A stretch of 64,000 nucleotides of DNA. Source: Gari tellinella (Eukaryota > Mollusca > Bivalvia > Cardiida > Psammobiidae). The position numbers and the translations under genes are program-made. The notes under the pieces were generated by a model. It worked only from the letters and a program-made list of their open reading frames with translations. It was not told the origin of the DNA and did not search any database. Positions 12,388 through 25,141 of the stretch are shown one piece after another. The stretch covers positions 72,604,579 through 72,668,578 of the forward strand of contig OV277870.1 of the NCBI GenBank assembly GCA_922989275.2, read 5' to 3'. Every line of letters starts with the position of its first letter. Position 1 is the stretch's first letter.

Positions 12388-13029
12388 CATGTTTATGTCT
12401 TGCTCTTTCCTTTACCCTTTAGCATCAAAATCTCATAAACTTTGCAAACCATGTAGATCAAGATGAAAGACCGAGAAAATGTAACTCTCATGTTGATGTA
12501 AACAGTTAGGAGATTTAACTGTAGATTTTAAAGAAACGGTAAATTAATCAACTTTGAGATTGCCTGCAATAGATCAATTATTCTGAATAAATTGCATAAA
12601 ATGGCACAAGGTTACAGAAGCTCATCCTGGCTGCAGATTAACAATCCCCTGAAATATGATGTCTAGCCCTTGCCCACATGAATAGAGCCCATTCCCTAGT
12701 TGTGGTTTTACGTTTTTTTTATGATGCCAAGGTGCGCATTATAGGATAAAGGGATCTCAGACAATATATCAAAGGTCACGTCACCAGACATATTGGATTT
12801 GACAAGTGTTTTATCTGAGATCAACATTTCTTAAAGAAGTTTAAAAAAAGTTATAAAAGCGAGCCATTGGTGATGTTAATAACATCTTTAGGCTTCATTT
12901 CATATGACAATGAGCAGCATTTTTATCTACCGTCACCGGAAGAAGATGGATTGACAGTCTTTATGGCAGGTGTTAGCCTTGTGCAGATCAAAAGTGGTTT
13001 AGAAAACACATAGAAGCTTTAAATTAGTG
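12388..13029. other. Unassigned non-coding stretch
   Basis: No MITE ends, long ORF or splice-bounded exon recognised. Confidence 0.5.
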
Positions 13030-13200
13030 TACTGTATAAAGATGCGGGCAGCTGCCCATATACACTTATACCTATATTATTATATTGTATTAATTATTTA
13101 ATGTTTCTAGAACTTGTGACCATATCCTTTTTCTTTTATGTTTATGTTAGTGAAGAATGAATGTTTGTAAATGTCTTTTGAAATAAAATATGTTTAAACT
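13030..13200 (+). repeat. Short LINE 3'-end fragment
   Basis: The segment ends GAAATAAAATATGTTTAAAC, identical to the 3' end of the LINE at 52007, and is AT-rich like that 3'UTR. It is probably a heavily truncated copy of the same or a related family. The left limit is approximate. Confidence 0.5.
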
Positions 13201-13247
13201 AATCTACTGTATTCAATTAGTACGGGACAAAACACTTATTGCATTTT

Positions 13248-13503
13248 CAGGGCTGCCATTTATCCGGATTTTTCCGAAATCTTCGGATTTTTATTCCAAT
13301 AGATGGAAGCTTAAAACAGGCTGAAAGTAAAGCAGAATGCGCCTCGAAGCGCAGTCTGCTTTACTTTCAACCTGTCTCAAGCATCACATGGCTTAAAAAC
13401 TAGAAACAGACTATGGGTAAAAGGTATATTCTGGAAAATCGGGCTTGAATAATTGAAAAAATTGAAATCTTAGGATTTTTGTTATCAACTTATGGCAAGC
13501 CTG
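13248..13503 (+). mobile_element. Family D MITE (D1), 6-bp target duplication
   Basis: CAGGGCTGCCATTTATCCGG ... GGCAAGCCTG flanked by CATTTT on both sides. Contains core 2. Confidence 0.88.
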
Positions 13504-14111
13504 CATTTTAAATACTGTAAACAAGACATATACGGTGTGCCATTAGAAAAGAAACATTTTGCATTTTAAACAACAGTTAACCCGATTCTGAATCTACACT
13601 GTTTGGCACTCGCTTGCATGTACAGTGTTTGGTCAACGAAAACATTATAGATATTTGATAAAAACAAATATCCTTGATTAGCCGCCATATTGGAAATGTG
13701 ACCTCTACAGTGTTCCTTGGCGGTCATTTCGAAGAATACAATTCTACGGACATTCTGCAAGACAGAACGACTACATACTTACTGCAGGGTGAAAGCAATA
13801 TAGAAAGCACCTTTGTAAGCTCGTTTTAATTCCAACCCGAAATTAGATATAGCCTATCAGGGCTTCTGAATTCACTGTACGCTCCATTCTTATAATTATG
13901 TATAAAAAGAAATCTAAAAACTTATACTTCCTAATGAGGCATTGTTTAGCTCTACACAGTCTTTATTTAAATCTGTTACTAGTATCCCGTAGTGGACTAT
14001 ACGTATGTATGCTATTTACACGTATACATTCACGACAAAATGCTATGAGCTGTATTGGTGAAACAAACGTCACAAGCAAAGTAGGTATATGACAGTGACA
14101 AATATAGTTTT

Positions 14112-14304
14112 CCTGGGCTGCCATTTCTCCGGATTTTTCCGAAATCTTCGGATTTTTATCCTAGCAGATGGTAGCTTAAAACATGCTGAAAGTAAAGCAG
14201 AATGCGCCTTAATGCGCATTCTGCTTTACTTTCAATCTGCTTTAAGTAATTGCGCTTGAAAAATTGGAAATCTTAGGATTGTTCATGACCAACTTATGGA
14301 AGTT
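14112..14304 (+). mobile_element. Family D MITE (D2), right end decayed
   Basis: CCTGGGCTGCCATTTCTCCG with core 2 at ~14,170-14,245. The right end is partly deleted and no target duplication is visible. Confidence 0.7.
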
Positions 14305-14437
14305 CGAATACTACTGTAGAATATACGAGTATGCCATATTTTCCACTGTTAAACTGAAAAAACAGTAAATATTTTAACCATTCTAATAACGTCATACAAG
14401 TAAGTTACACATACACAATGTTCTACTCTATTTATTC

Positions 14438-14688
14438 ATCTACAGAAGACAACACGTTATTAGTGTCCCTTTTAAACGAAAACGACAGGCAAACACTATG
14501 CAACAAAATTTTGACAATGACAGCTTTTTTATATTTGGCACCATACATTTTATATGAGTGGCAAACAGTTTGGATTCTAATTAGTCCCTGGATGACCCCG
14601 TGACTGATCTGGCTCAAAACTGTTTCAAAGTGAGCATACGGTTTATACCATAAACACTGTTTGTAAGGATGACGTCACCTCCACTGTA
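14438..14688 (+). mobile_element. Family A MITE, degenerate
   Basis: CTACAGAAGACAACACGTTA to CACCTCCACTGTA with decayed core 1 (CAAACAGTTTGGATTC / GGCTCAAAACTGTTT). Confidence 0.6.
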
Positions 14689-15174
14689 CCAAATACATGT
14701 AGCAGCAAACTGCTTTACATTTTATCTACCACATTCAGAATTTATCCTTTTGCTCATACTTGATTCATGGAAAAAGAATGCTTGTTATATATAGAGTGGT
14801 ATAAACAGGTGTCTCATTTAGACAAGAGTATATACACAATTAAGTGGTCGTTAACTTATAGAGAGGTTTTACTGTAATAAGATACACTGTAGATAACTCA
14901 AAGGTGTTTGCTGCTTTACTTTTATCCTGATTAACGCTGTTTTGTCTTCAACATTGAATTTTCATCTGTGTGGTCGTTTAGAGTGGCTTTGTGTAATAGT
15001 GTTGGTACAGAAAGTACCTGGCCTATATAATTTGTTCTTTCTCGAGCACCATGATTCACTCTGCGGTTTGCTAAACTGTATACAAAGAAACAGGCAAACT
15101 TGTATTAAGCGTCTACTGAGATAATGTGAAATGTCAGTACATATGTATTTAATATAGACGTCAGCTTAGTGTAG

Positions 15175-15236
15175 GACAAAAGTAAAGCAGAAAGCTCCTT
15201 CAGGAGCTTTCTGCTTTACTTTTATCCTACATTGAG
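15175..15236. repeat. Solitary core-2-like palindrome
   Basis: GTAGGACAAAAGTAAAGCAG ... CTTTACTTTTATCCTAC with tip AAAGCTCCTTCAGGAGCTTT; related to core 2 with a different tip and outer arms. Confidence 0.75.
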
Positions 15237-15612
15237 CAGTAGATTGTCTTTAGAAAGATCTGAACACTTTTCAAGAGAAAGTAGCAAAAAGAAGTTTGAC
15301 TGTAATGAAACGCCTAGTAGTTTACGAGAAAGATGTTTGACAGATCTCGCTCCATGAATCCTATATGGACCCTTATCACACTCCTCCCTCACATCGCCCA
15401 TTTGAGCATAATTATAATCTAAAAAAGTTACATTCTTCCTTTTTTAGATTAACAAAAACTAAAACAAAAATAAAAATAAAATTCTTACTTTAATAAATAA
15501 ATAATGCGTGTCAAGAAAACATTGAATCCTGACCAGACACCGAACTACTCGGCCTCTGACCAATATATCTGAATGTAAAAACGTGATAAGTTCCGTTTTG
15601 TACTTTAAGGGG

Positions 15613-15853
15613 TTCAGTGGAGAAAACATTATTCTTTCCCAATAAACGCGTTTACGCTAAAACTATTATTTCTAATGCAAACAGTTTGCAGCCAGATCAG
15701 ACGCCGGGTAACCCGGCGTCTGATCAGGCTCCAAACTGTTTGCAGTCCAGGTTACAATCAGCACTCAGAATTATTAAAAAAAGTTGTAATTTTATCATAT
15801 GTTTGCAATGCGTTTGCGTTTAAAAGGGAAAGAATAACGTTTTCTCCACTGTA
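15613..15853 (-). mobile_element. Family A MITE (A4)
   Basis: Reverse orientation, left terminus TTCAGTGGAGAAAAC, intact core 1. Confidence 0.9.
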
Positions 15854-16283
15854 ACATTTACAGTTTTGTATTTTTATGAGTTCATGGTTGGTCCGATTTT
15901 AAAGAGATTCTATACTTGAAATAAACGGGAAATCCTTTGAATTTGGTTTTTTAATTACTGTTAAGTTTGCATTTTACAGATAGTATTACACAATAAGTAT
16001 ATACTATCCATTTTCAGCAAGCCCTTCCATGCCGAACTTTGCAAGCAGTTTAAGTCTGACTAAAACCTATGGAACACTGTCTTATCAGGTCCCAAACTTT
16101 TCAACGCCATGATTTAAGAAAAATGTCAAAATATTGAATCGAACAAAATGTCACCTACATTTCGTTGGATTGGGGTTGGGTTCATTCAAAATGGAATACA
16201 TGTATTAAAATAGTCTTGCCACTTAACCCAACCACATGTCTACTTTATTGCATGACAGTTTTCTTTGTAATTCCTCGGTTACC

Positions 16284-16503
16284 TTAACCCCTAAAGTGCC
16301 ATGACGACATCTGCTTCAAACAAATGTAAATCTTTTTATTTCTCAAAATTAAAATTCAGGCACACCGACTATAACTTAATCGTAAAGAGTGGCGAACAGT
16401 TTGTGTTCTGACCAGAAGCCGACTGACGAGACGCCTAAACATGGTTCAAACTGTTCTTTTACCTAAAACATTTTATTCGGGGTAAGCCATTGAAGGGGGG
16501 TAA
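16284..16503 (+). mobile_element. Family B MITE, diverged
   Basis: TTAACCCCTAAAGTGCCATGACG to GGGGTAAGCCATTGAAGGGG, with a poor core 1 (GGCGAACAGTTTGTG / GGTTCAAACTGTTC). Confidence 0.65.
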
Positions 16504-16672
16504 TTTTCCTACTCCACCCCAACAGCCATCATCCAGATCAATTACCCAATTTATCATTCTGTAGCAAACCTAAGTGCCTTACACAAAACTGGGTAAACCG
16601 CAAGACCTTCGCCTATCTCTTTGTGATAAACAGCATGTTACAATTTTACTATTTATGGGCTTACTTGACAGG

Positions 16673-16923
16673 TACAGTGGAGAAAACGCTATTCTCTCTC
16701 GTTTAAACGCAAACGAAACGCAAATGCATCGCAATAATAAGAAGAATATGACAATTTGTTGGCAATTCTTGTCATTTTCTTTAATCAGAGTGACAAACAG
16801 TTTGGAGCCTGATCAGACGCAGGGTTACCCGGCGTCTGAGCTGGCTCCAAACTGTTTGCAATAGAAATAATAGTTTTAGCGTAAACGCGTTTCTTGGAAA
16901 AGAATAACGTTTTCTCCACTGTA
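16673..16923 (+). mobile_element. Family A MITE (A5)
   Basis: Complete copy. It forms a 424-bp-spaced inverted pair with the next copy. Confidence 0.92.
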
Positions 16924-17346
16924 CAGTTGACTGACTCTGCGAAAAACGTCGAATATTGTTCGGTTAAGAGATGTGTTCGGCATACATGTATGAAGGTTTT
17001 GCTTTGCAGCCGCCATTGAAAAAAAGCTCTTTCGCCCCTAAATTTTAAATGGACAAATCTGTTATCCATTTTTGTCTAGTTTTTTTTACTATATATTTAG
17101 TGTTGTTTTGTCATTTGCTGATACGAATTTCATTATAAAACAAAACGAAAATGAAAACCCTATAGATGAAAAATGGACTAATACAATATATAAGCAAAGA
17201 AGAATCAACTGGGTTCTAAGGTGCTAAACTGATCTAAACGTAATATAATATTAGGTAACACATTTTTGCCAGAAACTGCCATTTTCCTTTGTTAAAAGGC
17301 GTTATTGGCGCAAATTCCCATTCACCTGATCGCATCAAACCTTATT

Positions 17347-17596
17347 TACAGTGGAGAATCTGTTATTCTTTCCCGATAAACGCGTTTACGCTAAAACTAG
17401 TTTTTCTTTTACAAAAAGTTGGAAGCCAGATCAGACGCCGGGTAACCCGGCGTCTGATCAGGCTCCAAACTGTTTGCCACCAAGATAAACATGAAATATC
17501 AAAATTGTCCAAAAGTTGTTCTTTTCTACGTTTTAGTGCTTTGCGTTTGCGTACGTTTGCGTTTAAACGGGAAAGAATAACAGATTCTCCACTGTA
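17347..17596 (-). mobile_element. Family A MITE (A6)
   Basis: Complete copy in inverse orientation to A5. Confidence 0.93.
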
Positions 17597-17991
17597 CAAA
17601 GAAAATGTATGAAACTTAAACTATCAGGCTAATTACCGATATTACAAATGTAGTCCAAAATACATGTTCATGTCGTAATTATAGATATTCGCCCATGGCA
17701 AATGATGTTGACCGACTTCTAAAACATGGATTTAATATTCATAAATCAGGGCAAATTTTCCGTGTAAAAAGAATCGAATACAAATTATTTTCCCCGTTCG
17801 AGAACTCGAGTACTGTAGTCTCCATATTAAGTTATTGACAGCCTTTTTGCTCTTGTTTATATTATACTTGTGTTTGTCGGGAAATAGCTTTTACAGCTAT
17901 TGTTTACTTTTATATTGTATCCGACATTAAATAAATCTTGTATATTGTGTATATACTAGACATTGGTTTCGGCAACACTTTCTGACAGTTT

Positions 17992-18246
17992 CAGGGCTGC
18001 CATAAGTTGACATGAAAAATCCTAAGATTTCCAAACTTGCATTTTTCAAGTGCGATTTAACGAATCGTACCTTTACCCATTAGCCTCTTTCTTGTTTTGT
18101 TGACATGCGACTACTTAAAGCAGACTGTAAGTAAAGCAGAATGCGCCTTAGGGCGCATTCTGCTTTACTTTCAGCCTGCTTTAAGCTACTATGGTCTGGG
18201 GAAAAATCCGGAGATTTAAGAAAAATCCGGAGAAATGGCAGCCCTG
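17992..18246 (-). mobile_element. Family D MITE (D3)
   Basis: CAGGGCTGCCATAAGTTG ... GAAATGGCAGCCCTG flanked by CAGTTT on both sides. Core 2 is intact. Confidence 0.9.
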
Positions 18247-18546
18247 CAGTTTATAAAAGTATCAAATACCGTATGGTTTGGAGGCTGTGGTGTATTAAAG
18301 TTTATACTGCTCCAAAGTTGTTAGCTTTGTTAAAAAAATTATTTTTAAAGAAGATTTTTGCTATTTATCGGATGAGAAGGTGTTATTATCTGTAATAAAA
18401 TATGTCGTAAATACACATTCGAGCATTTGAAAACGTTATGACCAACATTATCATTTTCAAGGTTAGTACGCGTCCAGTTTCAAGTGATTAGGAAAATAGA
18501 GTTCATTTAAATTGCTTCAATTGGTCTTTAGTTAAGGGAGGAATAG

Positions 18547-18605
18547 TACAGTGGAGAATCTGTTATTCTTTCCCGTTTAAACGCAAACGTACGCAAACGC
18601 AAAAC
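18547..18605 (+). mobile_element. Family A MITE, truncated (A7)
   Basis: Only the first ~59 bp (TACAGTGGAGAATCTG to ACGCAAACGCAAAA), then unrelated sequence. Confidence 0.85.
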
Positions 18606-19185
18606 TGACTACATGTATTGCTATTGGCCGGGTGGCTTATTTATACACGTATGGTAAAAAAAACGATAAGTGCCTGTTGTCCAATCATTTTCTTTGAATA
18701 GAGCAATTGTTCAAAATAAGGATAATGAAATGATTATAACTATTTTTTTTGTGACTTTACGTTGCTTTAACAATACATGTACTTCATTGTAATAAAATGA
18801 ACATGAACAAAAGTTTTTGTTTAATAATCAATATGTCTTCAGCAAATTCTCCCAGCTACATATAATGTACAAATATTTAAAGGAAACTGGTCTTGTTAGC
18901 CCTTGTAGTCATATACACAACTTCATTATGCATATTCTTAAGTATCAATCTGTATTTCAGGGCGAAATTCCACAAAACTGAAGAATATTCAAAATTCGTC
19001 TTTCGTATGACATACATTTATTGCATTACGTTTAAGTTAGTTAAATACAAAATTATAGCATTTCCCCTGTGTGTATCTAAACTAACATAGCACTGCATAA
19101 CTTACATTTTAGCTATCAAACAGATACTAAGCGTTTGTAGAATAAGGTAGTGTTCTCTTAATGAGATTGGACAATTGTCGGTTAA

Positions 19186-19435
19186 TACAGTGGAGAATCT
19201 GTTATTCTTTCCCGTTTAAACGCAAACGTACGCAAACGCAAAGCACTAAAACGTAGAAAATGACAACTTTTGGACAATTCTGATATTTCATGTTTATCTT
19301 GGTGGCAAACAGTTTGAAGCCTGATCAGACGCCGGGTTACCCGGCGTCTGATCTGGCTCCAAACTGTTTGCACTGCAAATAATAGTTTTAGCGTAAACGC
19401 GTTTATTGGGAAAGAATAACACATTATCCACTGTA
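19186..19435 (+). mobile_element. Family A MITE (A8)
   Basis: Complete copy; one mismatch in the right terminus (CATTATCCACTGTA). Confidence 0.93.
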
Positions 19436-19935
19436 CCTTTAAGATTGCAGACAGCAATTATGATCGAAATGACATCAGCTTTTATTTCGAACCCCATTTC
19501 GGGTAGCACTTGAGATTCTTCACATGCCCATGAAATTGTTTAAACAGGAGTTGTGGTTAGCCACAGACACAAACAAGTTTTTGGCGGGTAAATCTGCACT
19601 CTGTACCGACAAAAATACTCTGTACCCCTTATCCTGCCGATCGCAGATAGACTATTTTTTGCAAACGCCGCGTTTCTTCAATTTATAAAAACATAAATCC
19701 GAATTTGATCAATTTTGCAGACGACAATTTCAAAGCAGACGATATTGTTGCACATTAAGGATCAACCCTGTCACCACCATATGATATTTAAGCCGATTTT
19801 GCAAACACTATGGATCCAGTTCAGGCGCCGAATAACTCGTCGTCTGATCAAGATATGCATGGTGTCAAAAGTATTTAAGATTTTTAAACATAAACAAGTA
19901 CAAAACTCTTACTTTTACTAAGCTTGCAGACGAAC

Positions 19936-20185
19936 TACAGTGGAGAATCTGTTATTCTTTCCCAATAAACGCGTTTACGCTAAAACTATTATTTGCAGTA
20001 CAAACAGTTTGGAGCCAGATCAGACGCCGGGTAACCCGGCGTCTGATCAGGCTCCAAACTGTTTGCCACCAAGATAAACAAGAATTATCAGAATTGTTCA
20101 AAAGATGTTCTTTTCTACGTTTTAGTGATTTGCGTTTGCGTACGTTTGCGTTTAAACGGGAAAGAATAACAGATTCTCCACTGTA
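19936..20185 (-). mobile_element. Family A MITE (A9)
   Basis: Complete copy, inverse to A8 with a 500-bp spacer. Confidence 0.93.
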
Positions 20186-21061
20186 CGACAACTAATTAAC
20201 TGACGGAAAATGACTTCCAATGTCACCATAGTCTGACACGGAACTGCAGCCTTGATATCTCAAAAGCAATGCCATACATGTATAGATATGTTTTAATTAG
20301 AGAAATGGCTAAGCAGATGCTAAATAGTCTGAAATCGTTGCACTCGGCATCTGATCTGGCTACAAACTATGTACAGACGCCATCAAACATTAGTGTTTCT
20401 AAATCATCCATGATAAATATGATATATACATGTACATTACATATAGAAATAGATAAAAACAATTGTTTGGATTTATTAGATTCATACAAAATAGATAGAA
20501 CTTATAAAACATGGATACATTAAAAACCCTAACAAATGGTACTCATAAATAAGAAAAACAGATCGCATTAGATTAAAGCCGCATTGTGTTTTCGGGAAAC
20601 CTGCCTAATACGGTTGTTTGGGATCCCATTTAAACTACATAGTACGTGATTCTTCAACGAAAAACGGCTTTATCTAAGAAATTCGCGTTTTAATTTTTTT
20701 TTAAATTGATGGATATTATATCCAGAAAAGAGTTTAACGATGTGAATGGAAAGAAGGACAACTCTGTAAATACAGGACTCCAGATAACGGAAGTATTTCG
20801 AAAACTAAAATCTTTATTTCTGCTTTCAAACCCAATGGTGTCATACTCATTTAAATTGTCTCGAAGAGACGGTTTAATCAGTAGTAACACCATAGCATTC
20901 GGTGCTGAAATGAGTGAGAAAATGTTGGATTAGTTCAGATATCTGGAGCCCTGAAAATGAAGCGGTTAGCCCTTATTCTGCTGCACAGACGTCTGCTTTG
21001 ACATTGTCGTCTGCAAAATGTGTTTAGTTTAGATTTATGCAAATTGTTTGAATTAAACAAA

Positions 21062-21145
21062 CCTTAAGACGAGGGTCAAACAGTTTGGATCCAGATGAGA
21101 CACCGCGTTACGCGGCGTCTTTCTAGATTCAAACAGTTTGTAAGC
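21062..21145. repeat. Solitary core-1 hairpin
   Basis: CAAACAGTTTGGATCCAG .. CTAGATTCAAACAGTTTG with tip ACCGCGTTACGCGGC. Confidence 0.65.
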
Positions 21146-21229
21146 TCCGTAAAGTTACGACCAGTGGGCACAGGGTTAAACTATGAGATCCAGTCAAAAC
21201 GTGTAAATAATATTCACTGGGGATTGAGC

Positions 21230-22350
21230 GTTTAAAAAAAATACGGAAGCTTGCTGAAAATGACTGTTTCAGCCTTGTCCGCTCTCTAACTCAAGCACTT
21301 CTTTTTCTATCTTCACCACACTTGCTACAAATGTTTATTAGTATAGAATCTAGGTCAGGTTTAATAACTAGCAAAATCGCATGAGGCATGTCTGAGTTAT
21401 TGCCCTTGAATAATTAAAAAATGACTCTTTCAGCATTTTCTGCTCTCTAACACAAACACTTGTTATTGGATCTTCACCAAACTTGCTGACAATGTGTATT
21501 GGTATTAAATCTAGGTCAAGAAAAAAATCGAATACAGTTGAATGAAAATCCTTCAAGAGGTAAAGGAGAAATGGAGTGGTCATTTATTACTTAACTTATT
21601 ACCAACACGGCTAAGATGAAGCACATGCAACCATTGACCAAATATTTGGCTAAAATAGAATAAAAACTGGTCCTTTTACAGAGTGGACAGGGCAAAATTA
21701 AGGATAAAATAGCAAAAATTTAAAAATTGAAGAACCATAACTCCAACATGCCTTCGGCGATTTGGGTATTTATAGAACTGGACCAAGATTTTATACAAAT
21801 ATTATTTTCAGTAAATTTGGTGAAGATCCAATTAAAACTGTTTGAGTCAGAAAGCTGACAAGGCTTAAGTAGTCAATTTTTAGTCTTTCAAGGGCAATAA
21901 CTCCAACATGCCTTGTGCGATTTTGGTAGTTAAGATGATTGACCTAGATTTTATATTAATAAACATTTTCAACAAGTTTGGTGAATATCTGATAAAAACT
22001 GCATGTGTTAGAAAGCAAAAAATGCTGAAACATTCATTTTTAATACTTAAAGGGCAAAAAGTCAGACATGCCACATGCGATTTTTGTAATAATCAAACTA
22101 GACCTAAATTTTATATAATTAAACATTTTTAGCAAGTTTAATGAATATCCGATAAAAACTTTATGTGTTAGAGTGCAAAAATGACTGAAACAGTCATTTT
22201 TTATTAATAAACAGGCAATAACTCAGATATACCTTATGCGATTTTAGTAGTAATCAAACTAAACCTTGATTTTATATCAATGAACATTTTCAGCAAGTTT
22301 GTGGACGATAGGATAAAAAATATTCGAGTTAGAGAGCGGACAAAAAAGTG
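21230..22350. repeat. Two head-to-head ~160-bp tandem arrays
   Basis: Units containing AGGGCAATAACTCCAACATG and AGTTTGGTGAAGATCC repeat with ~160-bp spacing at 21,740, 21,902, ~22,063 and ~22,221. The left part (21,230-21,590) holds the same unit in reverse orientation. Confidence 0.75.
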
Positions 22351-22439
22351 TGATAATCTAATTGACTGATGGATGGACGGGCGAAGGTAGATACGGTTGC
22401 ACACGGTGAAGTTGATTCCAGCTGTATCACGTGATACTA

Positions 22440-23043
22440 AGCCGTGTGGTAATGTTTATGTCAGATGTTCTATTTTCGGTTTGTTATGGTTTTAAATCGC
22501 CCTTTTGGTGATTTAGGTCCGTCTTCATCATTTCATAGATCAGTTTGGGCCATAAGAATGTTCAAACATTATTATTAACCGTTATTGTATTTCAGACATT
22601 AAGAAAAGGTCTGAAAACACAATGAGACTTTAATGGGAATTTGGCAAAATTATATGTGTTTCATTGGCAATTGATGGGTCTTATATATAAAAAGCATGAA
22701 TGCATATCAAACATGTGGGAGTAGAAAAACTAATATAAAATAAATAAGACGCATGTTAAGATTGTGAAACTAATATCAAATAGATGGATAATACGAAAAT
22801 ATATTGATTCTATATGATGAGAGATGAGAGTCAAAATGTATGTTACCCATTAAGGAATTGGGACACATATAGGGGAACATAGAGATTGTGACGGGGCGGA
22901 GAGTCGGGGACAGAACGACAGAGAGATGGAAACAGAGAATGAGAGACATAAACAAAGATGAGTTAATTGCAGCAGGTGTCATTTCGAGTCATTTAAAGAG
23001 ACTGGAAACCAGATTTAGCATAAAAATTAGTAATTTGTAAATG
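22440..23043. other. Unassigned stretch between array and Tc1-like element
   Basis: Purine-rich patch at ~22,860-22,960 (GAGAGTCGGGGACAG); nothing else recognised. Confidence 0.5.
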
Positions 23044-24053
23044 TATATCAAACGCATCCAAAAAAGAAAGTACCCACCTTTGTATGTTAAGTTATAGGCG
23101 TCTCATACATAAACTGTATTTAAATTTTATTTTGTAGTAAATAGCAGACGACATGAAATCATTGGGACTAAACAACTGGTACATTGTATTGGAAATAAAA
23201 GGTCTATGACTCTTTTACCTGAAAACAGCATTTTTGCTTAGAATGTGGTTTTCATAGAAGAGAAACAATTGTAGTCATATTCAACAGCTAGAACTTTTTT
23301 CTCAAAGATAATAAAATCACATAAGACTTCCATTAATCACAGTATTCACGGCGTTATTAAGACTAGAACATCTTATAATATCAAATTACCTTCCTTCGAT
23401 TTGAAATAAGAATGAATTTTAAGTGGTTCATATTCGTTTCATGTGTCGTTTAATCATATTCGTTTCATGTGTCGTTTAATCATATTCGTTTCATGTGTCG
23501 TTTAATCATATTCGTTTCATGTGTCGTTTAATCGTAATGCTTTTACTGGAATACATTGGTGAGCGTTTTAGAATTTGAAACCTCAAATAAAACTGGAATT
23601 GAAAAAGTACTTTAAATGATATGGAGCTTGAAAATGTACTTAATATAGAGTATATGTAACATGTGGGCACCTTCCATTTTGGATGAGTATATTAGAATGA
23701 CCTACAAGTAGTTCAGATTTAAGTCCTATAGAACCGTGTGGGACAAATTTAGGACGTTGTGTTCTAACAAATCACGCAATCAACACGGTGAATGGTAACA
23801 AATTAAATGGGACATTTTGCCTGAGCTGTTAAAACAGTCTTATCAAAGAAAGTGTCATGTTTTAAATCGACCCCTATGTCATTTCGCTCACTATTTCACA
23901 TTAAAAAATATCGCATCGACTTCAATTTTTCACAGACTGTCACTAAGGAATTATTCTTTAATCCCGATCAAAACAACAGTCAGAATATGTTCCAGTTGCT
24001 AGTATATAAATAGAAATATACGATGGGTACTTTCTTTTTTGGCTGAGTATATA
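23044..24053 (+). mobile_element. Decayed Tc1/mariner-like transposon with duplicated 3' end
   Basis: The left end holds CCAAAAAAGAAAGTACCCAC and the right end GGGTACTTTCTTTTTTGG followed by CTGAGTATATA. At 23713-23733 the + strand encodes SDLSPIE, then NLGRCV, typical of the C-terminal catalytic region of Tc1-like transposases (DxNPIE..W..LGR). The first ~650 bp hold no recognisable transposase. The last part is copied again at 24148-24772. Confidence 0.6.
23428..23531 (+). repeat. 26-bp minisatellite, 4 units
   Basis: Four near-perfect tandem copies of a unit containing CATATTCGTTTCATGTGTCG and ending TTTAAT; the last unit diverges at its end. Confidence 0.9.
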
Positions 24054-24147
24054 AACAAATAAATGTTAGTTTAGGATAAGAAATTCTGTTTAAAAATACA
24101 TTTCAATGAAAAGTATAGTTCTGGTGGGATATCTTATTAGGAAATAA
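23771..24147 (+). repeat. Tandem duplication, copy 1 (377 bp; empty site)
   Basis: It is identical, as far as read, to 24148-24772 after removal of the inserted family C MITE. It contains GAGCTGTTAAAACAGTC, the unoccupied TTAA target, and the 3' end of the Tc1-like element. Confidence 0.9.
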
Positions 24148-24772
24148 ATCACGCAATCAACACGGTGAATGGTAACAAATTAAATGGGACATTTTGCCTG
24201 AGCTGTTAACCCTTTTCCTCATAGCCTGTTTCTAGTAGTTAAGATATGTGACCTATTAAAGCAGGTTGAAAGTAAAGCAGAATGCGCCCTAGGGCGCATT
24301 CTGCTTTACTTTCAGCCTGCTTTAAGTTACTATCTGCTAGGATATAGAAAATATTTCTTAAGGTACATATTCATGACAGTATAAAATGGAACTATTTTCT
24401 TTGGCGGATGAATAAAATGAATGCGCTAAAAGTCGCTTCTATAAGGTAAAGGGTTAAAACAGTCTTATCAAAGAAAGTGTCATGTTTTAAATCGACCCCT
24501 ATGTCATTTCGCTCACTATTTCACATTAAAAAATATCGCATCGACTTCAATTTTTCACAGACTGTCACTAAGGAATTATTCTTTAATCCCGATCAAAACA
24601 ACAGTCAGAATATGTTCCAGTTGCTAGTATATAAATAGAAATATACGATGGGTACTTTCTTTTTTGGCTGAGTATATAAACAAATAAATGTTAGTTTAGG
24701 ATAAGAAATTCTGTTTAAAAATACATTTCAATGAAAAGTATAGTTCTGGTGGGATATCTTATTAGGAAATAA
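24148..24772 (+). repeat. Tandem duplication, copy 2 (377 bp + 248-bp insertion; filled site)
   Basis: Length 625 = 377 + 248, exactly one family C element plus one extra TTAA. The junctions GAGCTG-TTAA-CCCTTTTCC and GGTAAAGGG-TTAA-AACAGTC show the insertion. Confidence 0.9.
24206..24457 (-). mobile_element. Family C MITE (C6), TTAA target, core-2 hairpin
   Basis: 252 bp including both TTAA. The ends are TTAACCCTTTTCCTCATAG and GAAGCGAC-type sequence in inverse order; core 2 is at the centre. This is the reference copy for the family because its empty site is present 377 bp upstream. Confidence 0.93.
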
Positions 24773-24891
24773 ATCACAATGGGTTTTGTTTAAACTTATC
24801 TTCTTTTTTTTAATATGCAATGTATACAACTTTTGCAAACAATACATTGATATACATTACGATGAGAACTTGTTTGGCTCGTCTCTATACC

Positions 24892-25141
24892 TACAGTGGA
24901 GAATCTGTTATTCTTTCCCAATTAAGGCGTTTACGCTAAAACTATTTTTTGCAGTGCAAACAGTTTGGAACCAGATCAGACGCCGGGTAACCCGGCGTCT
25001 GATCAGGCTCCAAACTGTTTGCCACCAAGATAAACATGAAATATCAGAATTGTCCAAAAGTTGTTTTTTTCTTCGTTTTAGTGCTTTGCGTTTGCGTACG
25101 TTTACGTTTAAACGGGAAAGAATAACAGATTCTCCACTGTA
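24892..25141 (-). mobile_element. Family A MITE (A10)
   Basis: Complete copy, TA flanks, intact core 1. Confidence 0.93.

Noticed and set aside
17289..17612. Repeated ~80-120-aa ORFs on both strands (peptides like RRRVTRRLI, INAFTLKL, SGESVILSRL)
   Set aside because: All coincide with family A MITEs. The peptides arise from translating the same palindromic DNA in both directions, with no start context or independent conservation.
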